64,000 bases of DNA from Verrucomicrobiaceae bacterium (GCA_027490195.1 JAIXYN010000053.1:62001-126000), one strand, 5' to 3'. Positions 42,887-52,454 are shown, counted from the first letter of the stretch. Program-made: numbers and translations. Notes: a model not told the origin generated them from the sequence alone.

Positions 42887-45364
42887 TTACTTCACAAACA
42901 TCGGATCGTCCGGATTTCCCTTGCTCAGCAGATAGGCCATGAGATCAAGAATATCATCTTCCTTGAGCATGAAGAGCAGACCAGGCGGCATCATGCTGAT
43001 CTTGCTCTCCTCTGTTTTCACGACCTTGCGGGCATCCACATTGGTGAAGTTGTTGGGGTCCATCATGTTGGTGCAGACCATCATGTTGTTTTCCTTCATG
43101 TTGGCGATACGTCCAATAACCGTGCTGCCGTCCTGCAGCGTGAAGACGGTGCTGCCATACTGGTCGCTGATTTCCTTGCTGGGCTCCAGGATATGCTCCA
43201 GCAAATCGCGCGGGCTGTATTTGCCGGCCACACTGGTTAGGTCAGGGCCCACAGCACCACCTTCGTTGTTGAAGCGGTGACAGGCAAAGCAGGTGGCGGC
43301 ACCAAACATGTTGCGACCATTGGCGAAGTTGCGATTGCCCTCCAAACCAACACCGAGCGACTTGCTGAGTTCATCAAGTGTCCAGGCTTTGACAAACTGC
43401 ATCGGCTTTGCGGTAAACGATGGTGCTTTGGCCTCCGGCTTCGCATCCAGCACATCCTTGATGGCCAGCTTTTCCTCCTCCGTCATGGTGGAGAGCGCAT
43501 TCTGCTTGATCTCGCCGATGAACAGGTCAAACGACGCACCACCTTTGTAATTCGCGGCGCGAAGGAACCAACTGAAATAGTCCGCGCGCAGCTCCTTCGT
43601 CCAGCCACTCTTCGCAAAGCGCAGGATGCGGGCGTAGTCGATCTGCTCCTCCTGAGTGGGCGAGCCATTGACCAGCGGCTCAGCTTTGGCGACGATGCCT
43701 GCGTCTCCCAGATAGACCAGCACCTCGCAAAGGTCACGGTTCAAGGCCGGATCATTCGTGGGGAACAGCGGCGCAAGATGCTTGATCAACGCCTCCTTCG
43801 TCGCGGCATCCGGCTCTCCCATGCGTGTGAAAGCAAGCATGTAATCACGGATCAGCGTGACACGATCCAGACCTTTCAGCGCCTTGAAGTCGATCTTGTT
43901 CAGTGCAGCCAGCACCGGCTGCTGCAATGCTTTGTCCCCACCACTGCTACGGATGAGGCCCATCAACGCTGTCAAGGCAGCACGAGGATTGGACTCATTG
44001 AGCGCCTTGTCCTTCCATAAAGCGATGGGTTGATGCTCCAGCGCGATGCGGGCGGCGAAGCGTGTCTGGCGGTCAGAATATTCGAGATAAGGCCATGCCA
44101 TCTCGATAGCTTTGGGATTTTGTTTGCCATGGAAGTCTTCCAGCATGCGGCGCATGGATGGTTTTTCCTCAACCTGCGGAACAGGTGCCAGTGAGTCTGT
44201 CCCCGTGTAAGTCACCCGATAAAGTCCTGACTGCACTTTGCGGCCGCCGACGCTCACATACATCGCACCGTCCTTCTTCGAGACTTCAATGTCCGTCAGC
44301 GGCAGCGGCGAGGCGCTCATGAATTCCTCGGTCACGCCGGTGTAACCACCACCATTGGGCGAGAGATGCACCGCATACATTTTGCCATAACTCCAGTCGC
44401 AAATGAAGAGCGCGTCCTGATACTTCGCCGGGAACTTCGCACCATAGCCAAAGGCCACGCCAGTGGGTGAGCCAGGGCCGATGTCCACCACGGGCGGCAG
44501 ACTGTCCTCCCAGCGCACAGGCCACTTCTTGCTGCAGGTGCGCCAGCCAAATTCACCGCCCCTCTGCATGAAGCACACGCGGGTGGGCCTATACCACGGC
44601 ATGCCGGTATCCCATTCCATGTCCGCGTCAAAGCCAAAGATGTCGCCGTTGCGATGCATGGCGATGTCGTAGGTGTTGCGGGTGCCGGTGTTCACCAGTT
44701 CCCACTTTTTGCCATCGAGATCGGTCTTCGCCAGCCAGCCGCCAGGGGCCAGCACATCGCGCATGAAGCCGCGTCCCAGCAGCATGGGATAAAGCTGGTC
44801 CTCTGCCCAATGGCGGGGCACACGGCTGGTCTCGCAGCTCGGCTCAGGCGTCTGGTTGCCACACATCACATACAGGCTTTTGCCATCCGGGGCGGCGATG
44901 ACGCCGTGCGGGCCATGCTCACCGGCCTTGCCGGGGAAGGAGCGCAGCAGCTCCACGGTGTCGAATTGGTCATCGCCATTCGTGTCCTTGCAGCGGTAAA
45001 GACCGCGGCCCTGATAGGCTTCGTCGTTCACCACGCCGTAAAGCGCGCCCGCATGATACAGCAGGCCCTGGCAGTGGCCGAAGTCGGTGCTGAGCTTTTC
45101 CACCTTCGTTGCACCGGGGCTGCCACCCAGCGCAGGAGGGGTGATGCGGTACAGCGCGCCATACTGGTCGCTGCAAATCATGCGGCCTTTGTCGTCCTGC
45201 GTCATGGACACCCAGGAGCCTTCCTGCTCCTTGGGCACAGAGTACAGCAGCTCCACTTTGAAGCCTTTGGCGACCTTGATCTTGTCCACCGGCGTTGCTT
45301 GACCGGCCAGTTGCGCGAACGACGACGTTGCGATGAGCAGAAGAGGAATGAGAAGGGTTTTCAT
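42887..45364 (-). CDS. PVC-type secreted heme-binding dehydrogenase
   Basis: 825 aa. Signal peptide MKTLLIPLLLIATSSFAQ. The N-terminal part (about 30-390) has the glucose/sorbosone-dehydrogenase-like propeller pattern with repeated DKGRMI, GPHGVIAAPDGKSLYVMCGN and GSPTGVAFGYGAKFP. An alpha-helical (HEAT-like) middle follows, then a c-type cytochrome domain with TCFACHRF (CxxCH near residue 690) and GPDLTSVAGKYSPRDLLEHI, EPSKEISDQY. This matches the planctomycete/verrucomicrobial heme-binding family TIGR02603. Located in the periplasm or outside; substrate sugar unknown. ATG 45364 begins the signal peptide. Confidence 0.93.
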   Translation of the reverse strand: MKTLLIPLLLIATSSFAQLAGQATPVDKIKVAKGFKVELLYSVPKEQEGSWVSMTQDDKGRMICSDQYGALYRITPPALGGSPGATKVEKLSTDFGHCQGLLYHAGALYGVVNDEAYQGRGLYRCKDTNGDDQFDTVELLRSFPGKAGEHGPHGVIAAPDGKSLYVMCGNQTPEPSCETSRVPRHWAEDQLYPMLLGRGFMRDVLAPGGWLAKTDLDGKKWELVNTGTRNTYDIAMHRNGDIFGFDADMEWDTGMPWYRPTRVCFMQRGGEFGWRTCSKKWPVRWEDSLPPVVDIGPGSPTGVAFGYGAKFPAKYQDALFICDWSYGKMYAVHLSPNGGGYTGVTEEFMSASPLPLTDIEVSKKDGAMYVSVGGRKVQSGLYRVTYTGTDSLAPVPQVEEKPSMRRMLEDFHGKQNPKAIEMAWPYLEYSDRQTRFAARIALEHQPIALWKDKALNESNPRAALTALMGLIRSSGGDKALQQPVLAALNKIDFKALKGLDRVTLIRDYMLAFTRMGEPDAATKEALIKHLAPLFPTNDPALNRDLCEVLVYLGDAGIVAKAEPLVNGSPTQEEQIDYARILRFAKSGWTKELRADYFSWFLRAANYKGGASFDLFIGEIKQNALSTMTEEEKLAIKDVLDAKPEAKAPSFTAKPMQFVKAWTLDELSKSLGVGLEGNRNFANGRNMFGAATCFACHRFNNEGGAVGPDLTSVAGKYSPRDLLEHILEPSKEISDQYGSTVFTLQDGSTVIGRIANMKENNMMVCTNMMDPNNFTNVDARKVVKTEESKISMMPPGLLFMLKEDDILDLMAYLLSKGNPDDPMFVK

Positions 45365-45398
45365 GGTTGGATAATGATACTGACTGGCTCGCTCCACA

Positions 45399-46142
45399 CT
45401 ATTTCATGAGCTCCTTGACCTTGCCTTCGATGGCGTCGGCCCACATCTGATACCCTTGAGCGCTGAGGTGCAGCAGGTCGGGCATGATTTCCTTCGGCAG
45501 CGTGCCATCGGGCTTCAGGAAGGTGTTGCCGATGTCCATGTAGAAGACGCGTTTATTGTCTGCAAAACCGGAGATGAGGTTGTTGGTGGCGATGTTCTGC
45601 TTGCGCATCGCATCCTCCTTGGTGGCACCTCGTGGAAAAATGCCCAGCAGCAGCACCTTGGCCTCCGGCAGTTTCTTACCCAGGATGTCGAGGATCATCT
45701 TCACGCCCTCGGCGGTTTGTTCAGCGCTGCTGGCATACGCCACACCGCCATGCTCGGCGGCAGGGCGGCCCTGATGGCCGGTGTTGTTGGTGCCGATCAT
45801 GAGCACCACAAGCTTCGGCTTGATGCCGTCAAAGTTGCCGTTCTGCAGACGCCAGATCACGTGCTCGGTGCGGTCACCGCCGATGCCAAAGTTCGCCGCC
45901 TTGTGCGGTGCCCAGGTTTTGGCCCAGACTTCCTTGCCGTTGCCTCCCCAGCCTTGGGTGATCGAGTCGCCAAGAAACACCAGCTGCGCCTCGCCCTTCT
46001 TGGAAATGGCATTGAAGCTCTCGTGCCTTTTCATCCACCCGGCATCGCGCGGTTTGGGGGCGATGGCGAGGTTCTTGGCCGTTTCAGCAGAGCTGATGGC
46101 GGCGACACAAAGGGAGGCAAGCAGGATGGCGAGGAGTTTCAT
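45399..46142 (-). CDS. secreted SGNH/GDSL hydrolase
   Basis: 247 aa. Signal peptide MKLLAILLASLCVAAISSA. Block I is LGDSITQGWG (Ser60), block II GIGGDRTEHVIWRL, block III IGTNNTG and block V DLLHLSAQGY with the catalytic Asp and His. All catalytic residues are intact. It is likely an esterase acting on an acetylated polysaccharide or lipid. It starts 58 bases before the D,D-carboxypeptidase stop; same strand as the cytochrome gene, 34 bases ahead of it, so cotranscription is possible. Confidence 0.93.
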   Translation of the reverse strand: MKLLAILLASLCVAAISSAETAKNLAIAPKPRDAGWMKRHESFNAISKKGEAQLVFLGDSITQGWGGNGKEVWAKTWAPHKAANFGIGGDRTEHVIWRLQNGNFDGIKPKLVVLMIGTNNTGHQGRPAAEHGGVAYASSAEQTAEGVKMILDILGKKLPEAKVLLLGIFPRGATKEDAMRKQNIATNNLISGFADNKRVFYMDIGNTFLKPDGTLPKEIMPDLLHLSAQGYQMWADAIEGKVKELMK

Positions 46143-46200
46143 GGTCAGAGCCGGCGATGATGCCGGGAAGCCATGAAACTGGCAAGTCGCGATTGTTATT

Positions 46201-47268
46201 TCACGCCTTCAGCGCCCAGTCGAGCAGGGCCTGCGCGTCACGCCAGACGCCTTCGTGGCTGTCGTTGAGGATGACCACTATGCGGCGGCGGCCATTGCGC
46301 TCGCCGGTGGCCACGAGGCAATAGCCCGCAGCTTCAGTGTAACCAGTTTTCATACCATCGCAGTAGCTGGCGGTGCGCAGCACGCGGTTGGTGTTGGCCA
46401 GTTCGATGAACTTACCGTCGGGCTTGGCGAATTTGAAACTCTGCAGCTTCACGATCGCGCGGATGTCCGGCAGCTTGTCCGCCGCCTTAGCGATCATCGC
46501 CAGGTCCCGCGCCGTGGAGTAGGGATTCTCATCGGTAAGTGATGGCAGGCCGTGCGGATTGACGAAATGCGTGTTCTTCAGGCCGAGTGCCTGCGCACGT
46601 GCGTCCATCTTTTCAGCAAAGGCGGCCACGCTGCCAGCATTGTCACGCGCCAGCGCCTGCGCGATGTCGTTGGAGCTTTTCACCATCATGGCGGTGAGGA
46701 GCATGCGGCGGGTGTACTGCTCACCCACCTTGAGGCCGATGCGCACCGGCGCGCACTGTGTGTCCGCCAGTTCAATGGTGACCACTTTGTCCAGGTCTCC
46801 AGCCTCAACCACAAGCAGGCCGGTCATGATTTTCGTCGTGCTGGCGATAGCACCACGCAGGTCGGGACTCTTTTCGAAGAGCACATCATCGTTCTCTGGA
46901 TCAATGACGATGCAGCGCCCGGCAGTGATCTGTGGAATGGAACCCCGCAGATTTTTGATCTCAATCTCACGGCGCACCTTCTTCGTTTTCTCGATCTCCT
47001 CGGCAAGCTGCGTCTCCAGCTTTTTCTTCAACTGTGCCACTGCGACCTCACGCGCGGCGATGTCCGCCTTCGCCTGCACGATCATCTGCTTCTCTCCAGC
47101 AAAATCCTGCTCACGTTTGGCGATGGCTGCGGCCTTCGCTTCGATCTCCTCCTCCCTCCATTGCAACTGCTGCTCACGCTTGGGGTCACCGCAGCCGGAG
47201 ATGGAGACGCAAAGAAGGCTGGCCAGCAAGGCGCGGCGGAAGGAGGGAGACTGACGATGGGGGATCAT
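46201..47268 (-). CDS. D-alanyl-D-alanine carboxypeptidase lipoprotein (S11)
   Basis: 355 aa. Lipobox SISGC gives lipidated Cys26, then a coiled coil (about 30-105) rich in Glu, Lys and Ala separates it from an S11 penicillin-binding domain: STTK (143-146), SSND (about 199-202) and KTG (about 309-311). The coiled coil could reach the peptidoglycan from the membrane, an arrangement less common than the C-terminal anchor of PBP5. It trims D-Ala from peptidoglycan stems. Starts one base after the aroD stop, so the two are cotranscribed. Confidence 0.92.
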   Translation of the reverse strand: MIPHRQSPSFRRALLASLLCVSISGCGDPKREQQLQWREEEIEAKAAAIAKREQDFAGEKQMIVQAKADIAAREVAVAQLKKKLETQLAEEIEKTKKVRREIEIKNLRGSIPQITAGRCIVIDPENDDVLFEKSPDLRGAIASTTKIMTGLLVVEAGDLDKVVTIELADTQCAPVRIGLKVGEQYTRRMLLTAMMVKSSNDIAQALARDNAGSVAAFAEKMDARAQALGLKNTHFVNPHGLPSLTDENPYSTARDLAMIAKAADKLPDIRAIVKLQSFKFAKPDGKFIELANTNRVLRTASYCDGMKTGYTEAAGYCLVATGERNGRRRIVVILNDSHEGVWRDAQALLDWALKA

Positions 47269-47269
47269 T

Positions 47270-47980
47270 TCAGAGTTCAGCGAGGAGTTCTTTCAGGCGG
47301 GCGACAGGCCACTGGCCAGGAGCATTCGAAGCACCAATAAAGCCGTAATTCAACAGGCTGCCACATTTAGCCAGCACCAGACGTGAAACTCGTCCCCATG
47401 GCCCCATGCCCATGACTGAAAGCCGCAGCCGATGCGTCTCCCCGGCCAGCTTCATGAGGCTCGCCAGATCATCCTGCGTGTTCAGGTAGGTGGCGATCTT
47501 CACGGCATCCAGTCCCGCCTGCTGGGCGAAATTCACCGCCCCGCGCAGCACCTCCTCCGCAGGGGTTGCCTGAAAGTCATGGAACGAACCGACCACCGGC
47601 ACGCCTGCGGCACGCGCTTTCTGGATCGTGCCCTGCATCTGCGCCGCACTGCGAAGTTCGAGGTCGATCAGCGTGGCGAGATCCAGCAAAGGCTCGATCA
47701 TCGCCGCACGGGCCGCCGGATCTTCCGGGGCCTGCCCGCCCTCCGCCGGGTGGCGTGCTGTGAGCAGCAGCGGCAGGGTATTGCCAGCCAACGCAGCACG
47801 CAAATCTGCTGCAGGCAGCTTCAATTGGTCCAGCCGCAGCTCCGCAACGTCGCACAAGTTCGCGCGTGAGGCATTGTCGAGCGAGGTAAAGTGCTCAAAG
47901 GCAGTCGAATCGGCCACCACACCGACCGCCAAGGGCCGGGAGGAGAAAAGCAGGTTTTTAGATGAAACAAGTTGAGCCAT
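47270..47980 (-). CDS. aroD: 3-dehydroquinate dehydratase, type I
   Basis: 236 aa. Type I dehydroquinase with Glu47 in VAELRLDQL, His134 in GSFHDF and the Schiff-base Lys161 in DAVKIATY. These correspond to the catalytic Glu, His and Lys of AroD. It removes water from 3-dehydroquinate in the shikimate pathway, in the cytoplasm. Its stop is immediately followed by the D,D-carboxypeptidase gene. Its ATG overlaps the promoter region of the divergent sugar transferase gene. Confidence 0.92.
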   Translation of the reverse strand: MAQLVSSKNLLFSSRPLAVGVVADSTAFEHFTSLDNASRANLCDVAELRLDQLKLPAADLRAALAGNTLPLLLTARHPAEGGQAPEDPAARAAMIEPLLDLATLIDLELRSAAQMQGTIQKARAAGVPVVGSFHDFQATPAEEVLRGAVNFAQQAGLDAVKIATYLNTQDDLASLMKLAGETHRLRLSVMGMGPWGRVSRLVLAKCGSLLNYGFIGASNAPGQWPVARLKELLAEL

Positions 47981-47999
47981 TGGCTAGGCGGAGTATAAT
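47972..47999 (+). promoter_or_regulatory. candidate sigma-70-type promoter
   Basis: TTGAGC (47972-47977), 16 bases and TATAAT (47994-47999), 42 bases before the sugar transferase ATG and across the divergent aroD start. Confidence 0.55.
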
Positions 48000-48005
48000 T
48001 TTAAT

Positions 48006-48021
48006 AAATCTAAATAGATTT
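48006..48021. promoter_or_regulatory. AAATCTA/TAGATTT palindrome (possible operator)
   Basis: Perfect 16-base palindrome AAATCTAAATAGATTT (7-bp arms) just downstream of the -10, an ideal place for a dimeric repressor. No regulator is known for it. Confidence 0.4.
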
Positions 48022-48040
48022 AAGTATCTTACTCGTCACT

Positions 48041-49435
48041 ATGCTTGGCAGGAAGCAAGAAATCAATTTGCAGCTCACTGAACTGCTCGACAGCGCGCTC
48101 CTGGCGTTCTGCCTGTGGTTTGGCCATTTCCTGCGTGCGGATCTCGTGCCGGTCTTTTTTCCTGATGCGGTTGAGATTCCGCCCATGGAGAAATTTTACT
48201 GGGTGATTGCAGTCGTGGCACCGTTCACACCCATCGTCTTGGAGGCACGCGGGTTTTACTCCAACATTTACAACAAGACACCCGGACGCTCGATACGCCA
48301 GTTGTCGGAGGCACTGGCTGTCATAGGCATGTGCATCGCCTTTTGCATCGTGTTCTTCAAATGGTCGGTCGAAAGCCGTGCCGTGGTCGTTTTCTCCGTG
48401 GCTCTCGGGGCGCTGTCGCTGCTGCTGCGCGAAGCCTGGCAGCGTGAAATCCTGCGCAAGCAGATGGCTTCTGGCAAAGGCCGCGAACGCGTCATCATCG
48501 CCGGTGCGCAGGCCGATCTGGCCGCCTTCCTGACAAACATGACTTCCGAGCAGCGTGCCGAGATTGAAGTCGTTGGGCAGATCGACATCATGCAGCAACC
48601 GGTGGCCGATCTCGTTGCAGAGCTGCATGAGCACTCCATCAGCCGCGTGCTCTTCGCCGCACAGCATGTGCATTTCAGCAAGATCGAGGAGGCGGTGCAG
48701 GCCTGCGAAACTGAAGGCGTCGAAGCCTGGATCGCCGCAGATTTTTTCCAAACCGCCATCGCTCGTCCGACCTTCGACGTTCTCGGCGGCCGCCTGATGC
48801 TGGTATTTCATTCCACCCCACAAGCCTCCTGGGAGCTGCTGTTTAAAGGCATCGTCGATCGTGTCGGCGCATTGATATTGCTCCTGTTCTCACTGCCGCT
48901 GTGGCTCGTGGCCATCATAGGCATTCGTATCGGCTCACGCGGTCCGGTCTTCTTCAAGCAGGAACGCGCCGGGCTCTACGGCAAGCCCTTCATCATGTGG
49001 AAGTTCCGCACCATGCAGACTGACGCAGAATCCCAACGCGATGGACTGGAAGCTCACAACGAGATGGACGGCCCGGTCTTCAAAATCACCAACGATCCGC
49101 GCATCTTTGCCTTCGGCCGCTGGCTGCGCCGCACCAGCATCGATGAACTTCCCCAGCTCATCAACGTGCTGCGTGGCGATATGAGCCTGGTCGGTCCGCG
49201 CCCCCTGCCCGTCTATGAGATTCAGCGCATCGAGAAACACGCGCAGCGCCGCCGGCTCAGCGTCAGACCCGGCCTGACGTGCCTGTGGCAAGTCACAGGC
49301 CGCAACGGCATCAAGAACTTCGAAGAGTGGGTCGAGCTCGATCTCAAGTACATCGACAACTGGTCTTTCTGGCTCGATCTGAAAATCCTCGCGCAGACCC
49401 TGCCCGCCGTGATTCGCGGCATCGGCGCGAGCTAA
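48041..49435 (+). CDS. polyprenyl-phosphate glycosyl-1-phosphate transferase (WcaJ-like)
   Basis: 464 aa. Four N-terminal membrane helices and a CoA-binding-like fold (RVIIAGAQADLAAFLTNMTS) are followed by a fifth hydrophobic segment (VGALILLLFSLPLWLVAIIG) and the bacterial sugar transferase catalytic domain: GPVFFKQERAGLYGKPFIMW, KFRTM, RTSIDELPQLINVLRGDMSL, VGPRPLPVYE and RPGLTCLWQVTGRN. It attaches a sugar-1-phosphate to undecaprenyl phosphate at the inner membrane, starting exopolysaccharide synthesis. The genes after it are not part of a polysaccharide cluster, so the rest of the pathway is elsewhere. Confidence 0.94.
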   Translation: MLGRKQEINLQLTELLDSALLAFCLWFGHFLRADLVPVFFPDAVEIPPMEKFYWVIAVVAPFTPIVLEARGFYSNIYNKTPGRSIRQLSEALAVIGMCIAFCIVFFKWSVESRAVVVFSVALGALSLLLREAWQREILRKQMASGKGRERVIIAGAQADLAAFLTNMTSEQRAEIEVVGQIDIMQQPVADLVAELHEHSISRVLFAAQHVHFSKIEEAVQACETEGVEAWIAADFFQTAIARPTFDVLGGRLMLVFHSTPQASWELLFKGIVDRVGALILLLFSLPLWLVAIIGIRIGSRGPVFFKQERAGLYGKPFIMWKFRTMQTDAESQRDGLEAHNEMDGPVFKITNDPRIFAFGRWLRRTSIDELPQLINVLRGDMSLVGPRPLPVYEIQRIEKHAQRRRLSVRPGLTCLWQVTGRNGIKNFEEWVELDLKYIDNWSFWLDLKILAQTLPAVIRGIGAS

Positions 49436-49505
49436 GTATCAGGATACGTGCCTTTCGCACCGCATGTGATTGAAACGTGCCGTCCATGGCCCCCGTAATG
49501 GTCTG

Positions 49506-51152
49506 ATGCGCCACGTTCTCTTACTCTTCGCCGCCTTTGCCTCCCTGCAGGCCGCCACACCCGCCAAGCTCGATTTCGGCTCCGTCCGTGAAGAGCATCT
49601 CATGATCCCAATGCGCGACGGCAAGCGCCTCTCCGCCTATGTGTTCTTCCCGCCGGGCCAGGGCAAATTTCCCGCCATCTTTGAGCAGCGCTACGGCGAC
49701 ATCAGCAGCGCCGGGTCACGCAAGGCGGCCGCCAAATTTGCAGAAGGCGGCTTTGTCATCGCTCTGGTAAACTACCGTGGCACGCATGAGAGCGAGGGCG
49801 TTTACCGTGGCTACCGTGGCCTGCAATGGGGACCGCTGCGCGATGGCTATGACGTGTGTGAGTGGCTGGCGGCGCAGCCTTGGTGCACAGGCAAAATCGG
49901 CACCTATGGCGGCTCGCAGGCGGGCTACGCGCAGAACTACCTCGCAGTGACTCAGCCACCGCATCTCGTGGCGCAGTACATGACCGATACGGGACTGAGC
50001 TTGTATCAGGAAGGCTACCGCATCGGCGGTGCCACCAAGCCGCAGCGCTTCATCAAAGGCGGCTCTGTGGCACGCGACATCAAGGACAATGAAGCCATGC
50101 TGCGTGAATGGGACCAGCACCCGGACTATGACGATTTCTGGAAGGACGAAGACGCCTCGCTGCATTTCGACAAGATGAACTACCCCTGCTTCACCATCGG
50201 CAGTTGGTTTGACTTCATGTGCCAGGGTAGCGTGGCCAGCTTCATCGGGCGCAATCAGCATGGTGGCCCGAACTCAAGAGGCCAGCAGCAGCTCATCATC
50301 GGCCCCTGGCTGCATGGCGGCTATCCGAAGTCCAACAAGATCGGCGATCTTCTTTTCCCAGAGAACGCCATGTTCGATGTTTACTCGCACATGACGAAGT
50401 GGTTCAACCATTACCTCAAAGGCGAAAACAACGGCGTCGAAAAAGATACCACCGTGAAATACTATGTGATGGGCGCAACCGGTGAGGAAGGCGCTCCCGG
50501 CAATGTGTGGCGTGAGGAAAAAGACTTTCCGCCTGCCAGCAAGGCCTCCGACTGGTTCTTGCAACCCGACGGCAAACTCGCCGCCGCGAAACCCTCTATC
50601 GATAAAGCGAGCACCGCGTATCTCAGCGATCCTGCGCATCCCATGAGCCTGCCATACACGGGTTTCCCCGGTGCCAAAGATGCTCGCGCCTTTGAAGAGC
50701 AGGCCGAGGTTCGCACCTGGACCAGCGAGGTGCTGAGCAAGCCACTCGAAGTCACCGGTCGCATCAAAGCAGAAGTCTTCGTGTCATCGACCGCGAAGGA
50801 CACGGACTTCTTTCTGCGCGTGACCGATGTGTATCCCGATGGCCGCTCCATCCTGATCGTGGACTACCCGCTGCGGGCGCGGTATCACGAAGGTTTCGAT
50901 CATCAAAAATTGCTCGTTCCTGGCGCAGTGACGAAGCTCGCCTGGGACATCGGATGGACCAGCATCATCTTCAACAAAGGCCACCGCATCCGCATCACCA
51001 TCGCCAGCACCGGCGCGCCGTATTATGAGCCGAACCCGCAGACCGGTGCCCCCATCAGCCACTTCATCACCGAACCCGGTGTGTCTGCCATCAACACCAT
51101 CTGGCACGATGCCACACATGCCTCGCGTGTGATTCTGCCCGTCATCAAATAA
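49506..51152 (+). CDS. secreted CocE/NonD family hydrolase
   Basis: 548 aa. Signal peptide MRHVLLLFAAFASLQAAT. The N-terminal alpha/beta-hydrolase has the nucleophile elbow GTYGGSQAGYAQ and follows LMIPMRDGKRLSAYVFFPPG; IIGPWLHGG is another conserved block. The C-terminal jelly-roll (about 360-545) with VTGRIKAEVFVSSTAKDTDF, RVTDVYPDG and GHRIRITIASTGAPYYEPNP is that of PepX_C. Members hydrolyse esters or X-Pro peptides. The frame starts at 49470 with TTG; ATG 49506 begins the signal sequence and is chosen. Followed by the lactonase gene after 13 bases. Confidence 0.92.
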   Translation: MRHVLLLFAAFASLQAATPAKLDFGSVREEHLMIPMRDGKRLSAYVFFPPGQGKFPAIFEQRYGDISSAGSRKAAAKFAEGGFVIALVNYRGTHESEGVYRGYRGLQWGPLRDGYDVCEWLAAQPWCTGKIGTYGGSQAGYAQNYLAVTQPPHLVAQYMTDTGLSLYQEGYRIGGATKPQRFIKGGSVARDIKDNEAMLREWDQHPDYDDFWKDEDASLHFDKMNYPCFTIGSWFDFMCQGSVASFIGRNQHGGPNSRGQQQLIIGPWLHGGYPKSNKIGDLLFPENAMFDVYSHMTKWFNHYLKGENNGVEKDTTVKYYVMGATGEEGAPGNVWREEKDFPPASKASDWFLQPDGKLAAAKPSIDKASTAYLSDPAHPMSLPYTGFPGAKDARAFEEQAEVRTWTSEVLSKPLEVTGRIKAEVFVSSTAKDTDFFLRVTDVYPDGRSILIVDYPLRARYHEGFDHQKLLVPGAVTKLAWDIGWTSIIFNKGHRIRITIASTGAPYYEPNPQTGAPISHFITEPGVSAINTIWHDATHASRVILPVIK

Positions 51153-51165
51153 TCCCACCCCCATC

Positions 51166-52404
51166 ATGCCAGCCTATTTCTCCCGACGCTCACTCTTGTG
51201 TGCCTTCACCGCCTTTGGCGCATTGCTGCAAGCCAAAGCCGAGGCTCCACTGATCGCCTACGTAGGCACCTTCACCTCACCGCTGCAGAACATGAAAGCG
51301 ACGCAGGTGGATCTGCCGCCCGGCAACGGCCAGGGCATCCACCTGTTTGAAGTGAACCGCACCACCGGTGCCATGACCCCCTGCGGTCTTTTCAAATCGG
51401 GCACGAGCCCGAACTGCCTCACCTTCAACGCAGCAAAGACCGTCCTGTACTCAACGAATGAAACCGACCATCAGGGCGACAACGAAGCGGGCTCGGTCAG
51501 CGCCTTTGCCATCAATCCCGCCGATGGCCAGTTAAAACTCCTGAACACCGTCAGTTCCGGCGGCAAGGGACCAACCTATGTGAGCCTGCATCCCTCAGGA
51601 CGCTTCCTCCTGGTGGCAAACTACTTTGGTGGCTCCATGTCGGTACTTCCAATCAAGGCCGATGGCAGCCTCGGTGAAGCCACAGACTTCAAGCAGGATG
51701 CTGGAACCATCGGGCCTAAAAAGGCCACGAATGCTCCTCCCGGCAGCTTCGCTTTCAGCGGGCATGATGGAACGCATTCACACATGATCGCGGCCGATGC
51801 CTCGGGGCGCTTTGTGCTGTCTGTCGACCTCGGCTTGGATCAGATTCTGATGTGGAAGTTTGATGATCAAAAAGGCACGCTGACGCCGAACGATCCTCCC
51901 CATTTCACCTTTCCAGCAGGAGATGGCCCACGTCACTTTGCCTTTCATCCCAACAACCACTGGCTCTACTCCCTGCAGGAAGAAGGCTCCAACATCGTGC
52001 TGCTTGATTACGATACTGAAAAAGGCCGCCTCACCTCACGGCAGACCATCTCCAGCCTGCCACCCGGATTCGCTGGCAGCAATTTCTGCTCCGAGATCCT
52101 GGTTTCCGCCGATGGCCGCTTCGTGTATGCCGGCAATCGTTTGCACGATAGCATCGGCATTTTTGCCGTCGGCAAAGACGGCACCCTCACCTTCGTAACA
52201 GAAGAGTGGACTCGCGGCGACTACCCGCGCAGCTTCAACTTCGACCCCACTGGTGAGTTCTTCTACAGCCTTAACCAGCGCGGCGACAACGTCGCAGTGT
52301 TCCGCGTCGATCGCAAAACCGGCGTCCTCAACTTCACCGGCCATTACGCAGCCGTAGGCAATCCTTCGAGCATCGTGTTTCTCGATCTGGCAAAAGCAAA
52401 GTGA
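51166..52404 (+). CDS. lactonase family protein (6-phosphogluconolactonase-like)
   Basis: 412 aa. Export signal with twin arginines at SRRSLLCAFTAFGALL. A seven-bladed beta-propeller of the Lactonase family (PF10282): YVGTFTS, GIHLFEVNRTTGAM, KGPTYVSLHPSGRFLLVANY, GTHSHMIAADASGRFVLSVD, GPRHFAFHPNNHWLYSLQEE and GDYPRSFNFDPTGEFFYSLN. Cytoplasmic relatives are 6-phosphogluconolactonases; this exported form more likely acts on another lactone. Cotranscribed with the hydrolase. A GCCCGCAG hairpin (52413-52439) separates it from convergent fabV. Confidence 0.92.
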   Translation: MPAYFSRRSLLCAFTAFGALLQAKAEAPLIAYVGTFTSPLQNMKATQVDLPPGNGQGIHLFEVNRTTGAMTPCGLFKSGTSPNCLTFNAAKTVLYSTNETDHQGDNEAGSVSAFAINPADGQLKLLNTVSSGGKGPTYVSLHPSGRFLLVANYFGGSMSVLPIKADGSLGEATDFKQDAGTIGPKKATNAPPGSFAFSGHDGTHSHMIAADASGRFVLSVDLGLDQILMWKFDDQKGTLTPNDPPHFTFPAGDGPRHFAFHPNNHWLYSLQEEGSNIVLLDYDTEKGRLTSRQTISSLPPGFAGSNFCSEILVSADGRFVYAGNRLHDSIGIFAVGKDGTLTFVTEEWTRGDYPRSFNFDPTGEFFYSLNQRGDNVAVFRVDRKTGVLNFTGHYAAVGNPSSIVFLDLAKAK

Positions 52405-52412
52405 GCGAAGTA

Positions 52413-52439
52413 AAGCCCGCAGCAAAGCGCTGCGGGCTT
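52413..52439. terminator. intergenic hairpin between convergent genes
   Basis: AAGCCCGCAGC and GCTGCGGGCTT pair around AAAGC. No T-run, but its place between two convergent stops suggests shared termination. Confidence 0.6.
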
Positions 52440-52454
52440 GGAAACCCATAATCC

